From the NCBI GenBank assembly GCA_003389215.1, contig QQVP01000119.1:310001-374000 (forward strand): a stretch of DNA of 64,000 nucleotides, in the 5' to 3' direction. A model generated the notes under the pieces. That model did not search any database. It was not told the DNA's origin and saw only the letters and a list, made by a program, of their open reading frames with translations. Made by a program: the position numbers and the translations under genes. This document shows, piece after piece, positions 8,767 to 16,378 of the stretch; the first letter of the stretch is position 1, and each line of letters begins with the position of its first letter. Source of the DNA: Planctomycetota bacterium (lineage in GTDB: Bacteria > Planctomycetota > Planctomycetia > Pirellulales > UBA7805).

Positions 8767-8825
8767 GGGTGGCACCGGCTCCGCCAGTGCATCTCATTCC
8801 GGGTGGCACGGGCTCCGCCAGTGCT
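8767..8825 (+). repeat. Two adjacent copies of the GGGTGGCACCGGCTCCGCCA repeat
   Basis: The copies at 8767-8792 and 8801-8825 are direct repeats nine bases apart, just beyond the 3' end of ruvA. The first is identical to 7313-7338. Confidence 0.85.
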
Positions 8826-8834
8826 CGACACCCC

Positions 8835-9458
8835 TCACTCGCCCCGCTGGTCGTAGACCGTCTGCAGCAGGGCTTCGACGTCCTTGTACTTCTTCTTTTT
8901 CTCGAGCGCCGCATCGAGCAGCCGGCGGGCATCCGCCTCGCTGTGCCCCAGCGAACGCAGTACCTCGAACGTCTCACTTACCACATCGTGATCGGCCTCG
9001 GCCTCGCGCGGTTCGTCGCGCAGCGCGATCAGGGCAAACTTCGGCACCTTGCGACGCAGCTTGGCCACCACCCGTTCGGCGGTCGCCGCGCCGATGCCGG
9101 GCAGGGCCGAAAGACTCTTCGTGTCCTGCTCTTCGATGGCGGTGGCTACTTCGCGGACCGGGCGGACCATCGCCCGCAGGGCCTTCTTCACGCCAACCCC
9201 GTCGACCGAGCAGAACAGCTCGAAGAACTCGCGCTCCGGCTCGCTCAAGAAGCCGACCATGCGGGGCGTGAGGCGGCCCCGCTGCGGATCGCCTTCGAGA
9301 TACTCGATCGTGTAGAGCGAAATCTCCGTGCCGAGCTGCGACTGCAACTGTCGCCGGGCGAACTCGGGGATGAAAACCTGATGCTCAAACGCGCCGACCT
9401 CGAGCGTGAGCGTCCCTTCGCCGAGCGTGAGCAGTCGTCCCGTGACTTTGGTGATCAA
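8835..9458 (-). CDS. ruvA: Holliday junction branch migration protein RuvA
   Basis: 207 residues, normal RuvA length. I chose the TTG at 9456-9458 because it gives the family start ([15 protein letters not shown]) and follows GGAAGG by six bases. The longer open frame upstream reads through a dispersed repeat. RuvA binds four-way junctions and loads RuvB. Domain I is the N-terminal OB fold. Domain II carries two helix-hairpin-helix motifs ([14 protein letters not shown] and [14 protein letters not shown]). Domain III at the C-terminus ([17 protein letters not shown]) contacts RuvB. It lies just left of the Rhs/IS island that separates it from ruvC. Confidence 0.94.
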   Translation of the reverse strand: MITKVTGRLLTLGEGTLTLEVGAFEHQVFIPEFARRQLQSQLGTEISLYTIEYLEGDPQRGRLTPRMVGFLSEPEREFFELFCSVDGVGVKKALRAMVRPVREVATAIEEQDTKSLSALPGIGAATAERVVAKLRRKVPKFALIALRDEPREAEADHDVVSETFEVLRSLGHSEADARRLLDAALEKKKKYKDVEALLQTVYDQRGE

Positions 9459-9514
9459 GGCGGGCCTTCCGTGTGTTGTGAGTTCGACCGGGTGAGCGAG
9501 GTTGCGCGCCGGGG

Positions 9515-9576
9515 GTGCCAGGCCCACGCTCGCGTGGGCATGTTGGCCGCGCACTGACCGTGCCTGAGTGCCACCC
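9515..9576 (+). repeat. 60-bp repeat bordering the Rhs island, left copy
   Basis: The sequence starts GTGCCAGGCCCACGCTCGCG, contains the perfect hairpin GCCCACG-CTCG-CGTGGGC and ends GAGTGCCACCC. A closely similar copy in the same orientation is at 14016-14074, on the other side of the island. Confidence 0.85.
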
Positions 9577-9617
9577 AGCACGTAAACCTAAAGGTGCCAC
9601 GGCCCGCTTGTCCAGTT

Positions 9618-10208
9618 GGTGTCCGTTCGGCCAAGCTTTCAATTACCCACAAGCATTGCCGTATCCCTGGCTTTGAGTCGAGGCTAAGCTGATTTGGTGG
9701 CGCGAGCGTTGCTTGCTGCCGTCAGAACCTTCGGAGGCCATCGACATGGAAGTCTGGGTCGAACGAGAGATTGAAGGGTGTGAGTTTCCCGATCAACGTT
9801 TGAAAACGCGTTTCGGCAAGTTGCTCGGCCAGCTAGGCGCGAAGATCGGCGAGTCGCTGCCTACCGCTTGCCAGGACTGCCGTGTTCTGTATCATCGCCT
9901 GGCGCGTGTTCTGGCTGACGATGGTGAATCGGACCAGTCCGAATACTTCAGCCGAAGCGGTGTTTACGGAGACGGAAATCGCGATCCTGAATCACCTGTC
10001 TGGCGAGTCGGAGCAACCTGCTGCCAAGAACGTGGCCCATTACCTGCTGGTGGTCGCCCAACTCGGCGGCTACCTCAATCGCAAGAACGATGGACCGCCG
10101 GGGAATACTGTCCTCTGGCGCGGCTTGGCGCGGCTGACCGACATTCATTTCGGAGTCGAGATGAGTAAAGCACTTGTGGGTAATTGAAAGCTTCGCCGAA
10201 CGGACACC
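9618..10208 (+). mobile_element. Internally deleted IS4-family (Tn5/IS50-like) insertion element
   Basis: 591 bp bounded by terminal inverted repeats of 36 bp at 9618-9653 and 10173-10208, which match at 35 of 36 positions (GGTGTCCGTTCGGC...). The flanks read CTTGTCCAGTT on the left (9607-9617) and CTTGTCCATGT on the right (10209-10219). This is an 11-bp near-duplication, a size consistent with IS4-family target duplication. The interior keeps only the N- and C-terminal ends of the transposase (see the pseudogene at 9746), so the element is non-autonomous but could be mobilised in trans by an intact relative. Confidence 0.85.
9746..10187 (+). pseudogene. IS4-family transposase remnant with central deletion and frame change
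   Basis: The ATG at 9746 follows TCGGAGG and encodes the N-terminal DNA-binding segment of Tn5-type transposases (MEVWVEREIEGCEFPDQRLK ... LPTACQD). Around 9875-9890 the reading frame changes and the sequence jumps to the family's C-terminal end (CIIAWRVFWLTMVNRTSP ... GNTVLWRGLARLTDIHFG), which ends at 10187. The whole DDE catalytic core, roughly 300 codons, is missing, so no active enzyme can be made. It lies inside inverted repeats 9618-9653/10173-10208. Confidence 0.85.
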
Positions 10209-10631
10209 CTTGTCCATGTACTCGGCCAGCAGATCCTGGCCGTCCCAGAAGTAGCGAAAATCGACCACGCCCGAGGTGTCGCTGGGCGCCCGCTTCTCGA
10301 TCCGCAGACCGTCCGCGTTGTAGGTGGCGGTGTGCGCGTAGCCGTTGTCCTGGGCGATCGTAAGGCGACGATTCTCGTCGTCCCAGGTGTGGGTCGTGAG
10401 GGCCCCGCTGGGGTCCTCGACCTTTTCCAGGTTGCCCGCCGGGTCGTAGCTGTAGGTCGTGCGGTCGCTTCCCTCGAGACAGTAATCGAGCTGATTGGCC
10501 CCGTCGTAGACGCAGGTGGTCCGCGTACTCGGACCCCCGTCGCGGGTGAGGTGCTTGACCGTGCGATTGCCCGCCCCGTCGTAGGTGTAGGTGCTGGCAA
10601 GCGGCAGCGTACGGAAGATGTGACCTGGCAC
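10209..10631 (-). pseudogene. Rhs/YD-repeat core fragment, truncated by the IS element
   Basis: About 140 residues of YD-repeat sequence: YTYDGAGNRTVK, CVYDGANQLDYC, YSYDPAGNLEKVED, THTWDDENRRLTI and FRYFWDGQDLLAEYMDKG. In complete Rhs proteins this stretch lies immediately before the 'YDALGST' part of the core, which here is found 3 kb away at 13744. The coding sequence runs into the right inverted repeat of the IS at 10208, so its continuation is lost. It begins at or near GTG 10629-10631 without a good ribosome site. It is therefore a displaced remnant of an Rhs gene rather than an intact gene. Confidence 0.8.
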
Positions 10632-10668
10632 TACCGCATGGTGTTAGGACGTACCGCCAATTGACAAC

Positions 10669-11982
10669 CTACTGGCTAATCTTGCACTCGGGCAGTGCTT
10701 CCTTCAGCATTCTGAGTTGCTCATCACTCACCGCTGAGTCGCCTAACTGAAGATCTTGCAGGTTCTTCAACTCGAGAAGCGGCGTCAGATCCATCGACGG
10801 GGTCAAGTCCAGGCGAAGTTCCTGCAGACTCACCAGTTCGGCAAAAGGTGTCAAGTCGGTGACCGGCGTGCGGGCGAGGCGAAGCCACAGGAGCTTCTCC
10901 AGTCCAACCAGCGGGGAAAGATCCGAGACGGGAGTGAGGCTCAAGTTCAGGACCTCGAGTTCTTTGAATTCTGACAAGGGTGCCAAGTCTTCAATCTTTG
11001 TGGAGGACAAGTCGAGCGTCGAGAGCGTCTTCGTGACGCTGCCGCGCGAAAGACCCTCCAGATCCGTGACTTCCGTCCAAGAGGCGTTCAAGACCGCCAA
11101 TTTGGGGAGATTCGCCAGGGGACTGAGATCTCGAACGGGGGTAAAACTGGCATTCAGGTTCGTTAGATTTGGCAAGTTCGCGAGTGGCGTTAAGTCGCGT
11201 ACCTGAGTACCGTTGATTCTGAGCTCTTCCAGTTCAGCCAGCGTTGAGAGGCACGAGATGTCACGGATTTGGGTAGAATTCAACCACAGTTCCTTGAGCC
11301 TGACCCATTCAACAGTCTCTGGAAGAGTGCGAATCGGTGCATTTGTCGCGTGGAGTTGTTCCAAGTTGGAGAGCCGGGCCAGCGGCGAAATATCGTCAAC
11401 CGGCACATGCCTCAGGAACAGAAACTCAAGCTTCTTGAGCCCTTGCAAAGAAGAAAGATCCTTCGCCTGCGTACCCGATATGTCAACATGCCGCAAATCC
11501 TGAAAGTTCGTCAATACAGACAGGTCACGAACCGGCGAACCGCCCACGTCGAAGGTCTGTAGTCGCTTCAGTTCGCGGAGCGATGAAACATCATCAACAT
11601 TCGTGCCAAGGAGTTCCAGGTAGAGAAGATTGGTCAAACCGCCAATCGTGTCGATCTTTGTGAGCCCGGGTCCCGACAAGTGGAGATCCGACAACGCGCG
11701 AAACGAAGCCAGCTTTTCCAGATCGCCGTCCTCCGCCCCAAGAATCTCCAAGTTGTACACTCGGAGACGAAACCACCGGTCGAAAAAGTGATACCACGCG
11801 CTCGGTTGCGGTTCTTCAAGGGTCCGGAATTCGCCGCCACGTTCGATCACCCACGCCATGGCGGCCTGTTCGGCTCGAACAGCAGCTCGCTGCGCCGCCA
11901 GCCAGGCGAGAGGAATCGCCAGGAGAGCGACAATCGCTAATAGCGTCCTCAACCGGTACTGATACCACCTCGCTCTGAACAT
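10669..11982 (-). CDS. Leucine-rich-repeat protein with N-terminal membrane anchor
   Basis: 437 residues. The N-terminus (WYQYRLRTLLAIVALLAIPLAWLA) is a basic segment plus one transmembrane helix of the 'RLRTLL' type common in planctomycete proteins. After about 85 residues there are roughly 14 leucine-rich repeats of 22 residues in the internalin style (for example NLTNLNASFTPVRDLSPLAN). The repeat domain would face outside the cytoplasm if the helix is an uncleaved anchor. LRR domains bind proteins, and no enzyme motif is seen. It is the third gene in the same-strand run Rhs tip, membrane protein, LRR, with a 65-bp gap. Its G+C is lower than the flanking housekeeping genes, in line with transfer. 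Role unknown. Confidence 0.85.
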   Translation of the reverse strand: MFRARWYQYRLRTLLAIVALLAIPLAWLAAQRAAVRAEQAAMAWVIERGGEFRTLEEPQPSAWYHFFDRWFRLRVYNLEILGAEDGDLEKLASFRALSDLHLSGPGLTKIDTIGGLTNLLYLELLGTNVDDVSSLRELKRLQTFDVGGSPVRDLSVLTNFQDLRHVDISGTQAKDLSSLQGLKKLEFLFLRHVPVDDISPLARLSNLEQLHATNAPIRTLPETVEWVRLKELWLNSTQIRDISCLSTLAELEELRINGTQVRDLTPLANLPNLTNLNASFTPVRDLSPLANLPKLAVLNASWTEVTDLEGLSRGSVTKTLSTLDLSSTKIEDLAPLSEFKELEVLNLSLTPVSDLSPLVGLEKLLWLRLARTPVTDLTPFAELVSLQELRLDLTPSMDLTPLLELKNLQDLQLGDSAVSDEQLRMLKEALPECKISQ

Positions 11983-12047
11983 ACTTCTCAGAATTGCTCA
12001 CGTGACCTGCCCTTCGCACGGGCGACGCACTGGCAATCTCGGGGACC

Positions 12048-12545
12048 TCAATACCATAGGATGGAGAGCAGCCAATAGAACGGGTTGTAGCGGATGTCGC
12101 TGGAAAGACCCAGCTGAATCGCAATCGCGGCCCAGATTCGGAGCAGCATGGTCAGGCCCATCGGAGACAACAAGCCGAGCAACGACAAAATGCCGAGACG
12201 TATGTTCGACGAGTTGCCCGCCAAGACGGCGCGAATCGCAAGATACACCCAGAGTACGAACGCGGTAACTTCAAGACCGACGCAGATCAGGACTTGTAGA
12301 GCCTGCTCTGATGGATAGGCGAGCGGCCGCATGGCAAAGAAGGCGAGAATCGCAAGAACGGAGGAGATCCCCAACTTCTTAGGACCGGGCAATAACGCAA
12401 GAACTACGAGAGCGATTATCCACGTCATCACCCCCATTAAGTTGAGCGCACGATGCCAGCCATTTACTCGTGCAATCGCAAAGTAAAGGGCGAACCAAAG
12501 TGTGGCCGCGAAGATCGATCGAATGCCGAAGCGAAGAATGGTCAC
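12048..12545 (-). CDS. Small polytopic membrane protein, candidate immunity protein of the Rhs tip
   Basis: 165 residues starting at the GTG 12543-12545, which overlaps the stop of the Rhs gene as GTGA, so its translation is probably coupled to it. Four or five hydrophobic helices are visible (FAATLWFALYFAIARV, GVMTWIIALVVLALLPG, SSVLAILAFFAM, QVLICVGLEVTAFVLWVYLA, LSLLGLLSPMGLTMLL). No family is recognised. In polymorphic toxin systems the gene directly after the toxin tip usually encodes its immunity protein, and for toxins acting at the envelope this is often a membrane protein. Immunity is therefore inferred from position only. A simple hypothetical membrane protein is the alternative. 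Confidence 0.75.
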   Translation of the reverse strand: MTILRFGIRSIFAATLWFALYFAIARVNGWHRALNLMGVMTWIIALVVLALLPGPKKLGISSVLAILAFFAMRPLAYPSEQALQVLICVGLEVTAFVLWVYLAIRAVLAGNSSNIRLGILSLLGLLSPMGLTMLLRIWAAIAIQLGLSSDIRYNPFYWLLSILWY

Positions 12546-13744
12546 GCAAACGCGCTGGCATTGGCCAGGTTTGGACAGATTAACACGCAGTTCGTCATAC
12601 TTGAGTATATCTTCGCCAGTTCACTGCACGACACTTTGACTCCAGTTTCGGTTGTGACATTCAGAAAATCATTATTGTTCACTCTGCGCGTTTGCTCCGT
12701 GGCAGCAACCCTCGAGGTTGGGGCGTGGTTAGGGTGAGCCATTGCCGGGATACTTGTACTGAGAGTTCTATCCCAGATCTTGTCCCACTCGCCCTGCAGG
12801 GTCAAACCGAATTTGCAGCATTGAACAGGGCTTCCGTACTCACCCTTCTCGATCGCTTCTTCAAACAGCTGGAGCGATCGCATTCCAAAGGGACGCTCGA
12901 TCATCTGTTCAAGTGCAGTTGCAAGTGCCTCATCCTTGTCTTGAGTCATTTGGATCTTATATCGGAAGTCGTTATAGGCGTGCACGGATTCGTGCAATAC
13001 GTCTCCAAGCGGCGTATTCGGAATGGAGTAGGTCGTCTGAACCGTATCGATCCACCATTGGTAACGGGCGGAGCCAGTTGTGCCCTTCGCTCCGCCGATA
13101 TCAAAATACAGGTGCGGTGTGACATCTGCTGTCAGGCGGTCAATGAACTGGAGGATTCCCGTAATGGAGCCGTACGCATACCCTTCATGCTGGGATCTGA
13201 TTTGCCTGAGTCTTGTATTCCACATCTCGCGACTTATCACCCCAAATGGTTTTAGGCGCGGTGGTTTTTGGGGATCCCACGATCGCGGACTGTCATCGAT
13301 AATACTCCCGTCATCAAATCCAAGTTCATCAAGTTGGCTGTTCCCAGAATCTTGCAGCCCACTGGGATCAATGGCAATCACCACCCGATTGCCTACATAC
13401 CGATACAGGTTGTAGTCACCAGCTGCGAAGCCCAAGGGATCGCGCGAGAGCCATCTGGCGATGACGGGGTCGTAGGTCCGCGCCCGCACGTAGTTGTCGA
13501 CCAGGTGGGCCGTCAGGCCGGCGCCAGAACCGCTGAAGCGGAGGTCGGGATAGTAGCCCCACTCGGCCACGTAGTAGCGGTGCGGCAGGCCGCCCAGGCC
13601 GCCGAACGGACCGAGAATGAAATCGCCAAAGGCGTCGCGCCGCGTGGCCACGGTGGTAAACGTCATCGGCGTGCCCATCACCTCTTGCGTGCCGAGCAGG
13701 TGGCTCGTCGAGCCGAGGGCGTCGTAGAGATACTCGAACAACAC
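12542..13744 (-). CDS. Rhs-core protein (5'-truncated) with C-terminal HExxH metallopeptidase-like domain
   Basis: 400 residues from GTG 13742-13744, but the Rhs-like frame continues upstream to about 13800 without a start, so the 5' part appears lost. Residues 1-130 are the terminal Rhs core (EYLYDALGSTS, NYVRARTYDPVIARWLSRDP, YNLYRYVGNRV), ending at the typical border IDPSGL. Residues 131-400 are a variable tip domain unlike the core. It contains HESVH (251-255) followed by Glu-containing DEALATALEQ (271-280), the ligand pattern of zinc gluzincin peptidases. Rhs tips are usually toxins, so a protease toxin is likely by family logic but unproven. The stop overlaps the start of a membrane protein at 12545. 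Local G+C is low (27 of 60 at 12601-12660). Confidence 0.8.
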   Translation of the reverse strand: MLFEYLYDALGSTSHLLGTQEVMGTPMTFTTVATRRDAFGDFILGPFGGLGGLPHRYYVAEWGYYPDLRFSGSGAGLTAHLVDNYVRARTYDPVIARWLSRDPLGFAAGDYNLYRYVGNRVVIAIDPSGLQDSGNSQLDELGFDDGSIIDDSPRSWDPQKPPRLKPFGVISREMWNTRLRQIRSQHEGYAYGSITGILQFIDRLTADVTPHLYFDIGGAKGTTGSARYQWWIDTVQTTYSIPNTPLGDVLHESVHAYNDFRYKIQMTQDKDEALATALEQMIERPFGMRSLQLFEEAIEKGEYGSPVQCCKFGLTLQGEWDKIWDRTLSTSIPAMAHPNHAPTSRVAATEQTRRVNNNDFLNVTTETGVKVSCSELAKIYSSMTNCVLICPNLANASAFA

Positions 13745-14015
13745 GGCGGGCTGCTGGCCGCCGCTGCCAGGCTGCGCGACTGGACTGCTGCGGTTGGGCG
13801 GTGGCGACAGGGCGGGGAGTTTTTGACCCCCGACCCGCGGAAGGCTGGTAAATACCCTAGCGCCAAGCGAGCCCAGGTGTTGCGCGCACGCTGCCGGGTT
13901 GGGCGTCGATTCCTAACTCGTTGCGCGACGAGGAGATGGAGTTTTTGTGCGGTCGGCCCGAATTTTGGACTTTCGCGCAAAAAACTACGAGCGCGAGAAC
14001 AGGCGCGGCGCCTGG

Positions 14016-14074
14016 ATGCCATGCCCACACTCGCGTGGACATGTGGGCCGCGCACTGGCGGGCGAGTGCCACCC
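14016..14074 (+). repeat. 60-bp repeat bordering the Rhs island, right copy
   Basis: ATGCCATGCCCACACTCGCG...GAGTGCCACCC aligns over its whole length with 9515-9576, in the same orientation, with about ten differences and two short gaps. Confidence 0.85.
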
Positions 14075-14111
14075 GTCACTATCCACGGGCGAGCCGGTGC
14101 CAACCATCACC

Positions 14112-14137
14112 ATGCATTGGCAAAGCCAGTGCCATCC
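14112..14137 (-). repeat. Degenerate inverted copy of the 26-bp dispersed repeat
   Basis: ATGCATTGGCAAAGCCAGTG... is the reverse complement of the 7313/8767 repeat with five substitutions. Confidence 0.65.
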
Positions 14138-14143
14138 GGCCGC

Positions 14144-14650
14144 TCACACGCCCGCCAACTTGCCGCCCAGGTAGTGATGGGTCAGGGCGATGGCCAAGGC
14201 GTCGGCCACGTCGGCCGGCTCGGGCAACTGATCGAGCTGCAGTTCGCGCTGAATCGCCTCCTGGATCTGCAACTTCGGCGCGCGGCCGCTGCCGGTGAGG
14301 ATCTTCTTCACCTGCGTGGCGCTGTAGTTGACCACGGCGATGTCGGCCTGCGTGGCGGCCAGGCAGATCACGCCGCGGGCGTGGCCCATCAGAATCGACG
14401 TCCGCGGTCGGTCGTAGTGGCTGTAGAGCTCTTCGATCGCCATCACGGTCGGTTGCAGCGAGCGGATCACATCGGCCAGGCCGTCGTAGATGGCCTGAAC
14501 CTTGGCGGCCAGCTCGTCCCGCTCGCGACTGCGGACGATGCCGGCTTCGACCACGTCGAGCTGCCTGCCGTCGGTTTCCACCACCGCGTAGCCGGTGGTG
14601 TTCAGGCCCGGGTCGACGCCGAGAATGCGATTTGTCGTCGGGGCAGGCAC
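14144..14650 (-). CDS. ruvC: Crossover junction endodeoxyribonuclease RuvC
   Basis: 168 residues from GTG 14648-14650, eight bases after the cysS stop codon. An open frame extends far upstream through cysS but is not coding there. RuvC is the dimeric RNase-H-fold nuclease that cuts Holliday junctions after RuvAB migration. The four acidic ligands are visible: Asp13 in ILGVDPGLNTTGY, Glu73 in AIEELYS, and Asp147 and Asp150 in EPADVADALAIALTHH. It is close behind cysS and probably cotranscribed with it. The ruvA and ruvB partners lie beyond the Rhs island on the same strand. Confidence 0.95.
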   Translation of the reverse strand: MPAPTTNRILGVDPGLNTTGYAVVETDGRQLDVVEAGIVRSRERDELAAKVQAIYDGLADVIRSLQPTVMAIEELYSHYDRPRTSILMGHARGVICLAATQADIAVVNYSATQVKKILTGSGRAPKLQIQEAIQRELQLDQLPEPADVADALAIALTHHYLGGKLAGV

Positions 14651-14658
14651 GATCGTTT

Positions 14659-16290
14659 TCAGCCGATGGTCCAATCGGTGCCGTCGGGGCGATCTTCCAG
14701 CGTGACGCCAAGATTCGCCAGGTCGTCGCGAATCTTGTCGGCCATGGCGAAGTCCTTGTTCTTGCGGGCGGCAGTGCGAAGCTCGATGAACAGCTCCATC
14801 AGCTTGCCGACCAGTTCGTCGCTGGCACCTCCGCCGGCGTCGACCGGGGCCCTGAACAGGCCGAGGATGCCGGCCAGTTCGCGGAGCGTCGTCGCGCCCT
14901 GGGTGAGGGTCGCCAACTTGGCGGCGTCGCTCTTGCCGGCGCCTTCGAGGTTCTCCTGATCGACGAACTTGTTGAGCGTGCGGACCAGTTCGAACAGATC
15001 GCCGATGGCGCTGCCGGTGTTGAAATCGTCGTCCATTGCCGCAAGGAAGCGCTGCCGGCAATCGGCCACCGTCGCCAAGAGGGCATCGTCGCCCGCGTCG
15101 AAAGCGCCGGCCGCGCGGGTGGTGGCGGGGGCCAGTTCGTAGAAGCTGCCGCCGGTGACGCGCTCGAAACGTTTGAAGAAGCGATAGAAGGTTTCCAGGC
15201 CGGTGCCCGATTCTTCGAGGGCTTCTTCGCCGAACAGAACGGTACTGCGGTAATGGGTACGCAACAGGCAAAAGCGGATCTTCTCGCCGCCGAACTTGGC
15301 GATTTGATCGGCCAGCCCGCCGGCACCTTTGGAGCGGCTCATTTTTTGGGCTGTGGCGGCGGCAATGTCCGCACCGGCATCGTCGGCGGCACCTTGGTCG
15401 CCAGCCTCGCCCGCTTCGCGTTCGGCCCGCCCGCCGACTTTGCCGGCGGCAGCCGAGGCGCGCAGGAGTCCGTTGTGCATCCAGACTTTGGCCATGGGCG
15501 CCCCGTGCAGGCACTCGCTTTGGGCGACTTCGTTTTCGTGATGCGGAAAGACGAGATCGAGTCCGCCGCCGTGGATGTCGAAGGTCTCGCCCAGCAGCAG
15601 CTTGCTCATGGCTGAGCACTCGATGTGCCAGCCGGGTCGCCCGGCGCCCCAGGGACTTTCCCAGGCGGGTTCGCCTTGTTTGGCAGCCTTCCACAGCGCG
15701 AAGTCGGCTGCGGAGCGTTTCTTGGCGGCGGCGCCGCCCCCTTCGCCCTGCAGTTCGTCGACGCTGCGATTGGTGAGCTTGCCGTATTGCGGATCCTTGG
15801 CCACGTCGAAGAAGACGTCGCCTTCGACCTCATAGGCGAAGCCCTTGTCGATCAGGCCGGCCGTGAAGGCGATGATCGCGTCCATCGATTCGGTCGCCTT
15901 GGGCATGTGATCGATGCCGTCGACGCCCATGCCGGCCAGATTGTCGAGGTAGTCCTGGGTCATCTCCTCGGCAAGCTGCGACATCGAGATGCCGCGCTCG
16001 GCCGAGCGCTTGATCAGTTTGTCGTCGACGTCGGTCACGTTGACGACCCAAGTGACCTGGTAACCGCAATAGGTGAGATAGCGTTTGATCGTGTCGAAGA
16101 TGACCGGCCCGACCATGTGGCCGATGTGGGCCTTGTCGTAGACGGTCGGTCCACAGAGATAAATGCCGACGTGACCCGGGGTGACCGGCTCGAGCGGCGC
16201 CTTGCTGCGCGTCAGCGAGTTGTAGACCTGAATCGTGGGACGACCGGTGGCGTCGGCGGTGGCTTGGGCGGCGGACATGGTGGTGCTCAT
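14659..16290 (-). CDS. cysS: Cysteinyl-tRNA synthetase with an insertion before KMSKS
   Basis: 543 residues from ATG 16288-16290, chosen because AAGGA lies just upstream (ATGGAAGGATTCTTC). A longer form starting at 16374 is less likely. Class I synthetase that charges tRNA-Cys. Zinc ligand Cys is in YLCGPTVYD, the HIGH motif is KAHIGHMVG, and the zinc/active-site region is [10 protein letters not shown] and [12 protein letters not shown]. The KMSKS-equivalent is [11 protein letters not shown]. Immediately before it lies an unusual Ala/Gly/Glu-rich insertion of about 40 residues (from [20 protein letters not shown] onward) where E. coli has only a short turn. The DALR-type C-terminal helical domain is present. 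ispF precedes it and ruvC follows. Confidence 0.95.
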   Translation of the reverse strand: MSTTMSAAQATADATGRPTIQVYNSLTRSKAPLEPVTPGHVGIYLCGPTVYDKAHIGHMVGPVIFDTIKRYLTYCGYQVTWVVNVTDVDDKLIKRSAERGISMSQLAEEMTQDYLDNLAGMGVDGIDHMPKATESMDAIIAFTAGLIDKGFAYEVEGDVFFDVAKDPQYGKLTNRSVDELQGEGGGAAAKKRSAADFALWKAAKQGEPAWESPWGAGRPGWHIECSAMSKLLLGETFDIHGGGLDLVFPHHENEVAQSECLHGAPMAKVWMHNGLLRASAAAGKVGGRAEREAGEAGDQGAADDAGADIAAATAQKMSRSKGAGGLADQIAKFGGEKIRFCLLRTHYRSTVLFGEEALEESGTGLETFYRFFKRFERVTGGSFYELAPATTRAAGAFDAGDDALLATVADCRQRFLAAMDDDFNTGSAIGDLFELVRTLNKFVDQENLEGAGKSDAAKLATLTQGATTLRELAGILGLFRAPVDAGGGASDELVGKLMELFIELRTAARKNKDFAMADKIRDDLANLGVTLEDRPDGTDWTIG

Positions 16291-16378
16291 GAAGAATCCT
16301 TCCATCCGTAACGGCGAGTTAGATCGATCCTTGATGTCGCAGGGCGTGAGGCAAAAGCGTTTAGCGGTGAGCAAGCCT

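Larger units (their letters stand above)
13745..14143. other. Non-coding right border of the Rhs island
   Basis: 399 bp between the Rhs remnant and ruvC. The first 55 bases still read as degraded Rhs sequence on the minus strand. The rest shows no codon bias in any frame and contains the border repeat at 14016-14074 and a degenerate dispersed repeat at 14112-14137. Confidence 0.6.

Noticed and set aside
14144..15694. 516-codon frame containing ruvC
   Set aside because: Only the last 169 codons (from GTG 14648-14650) match RuvC; the rest is an out-of-frame reading of cysS.
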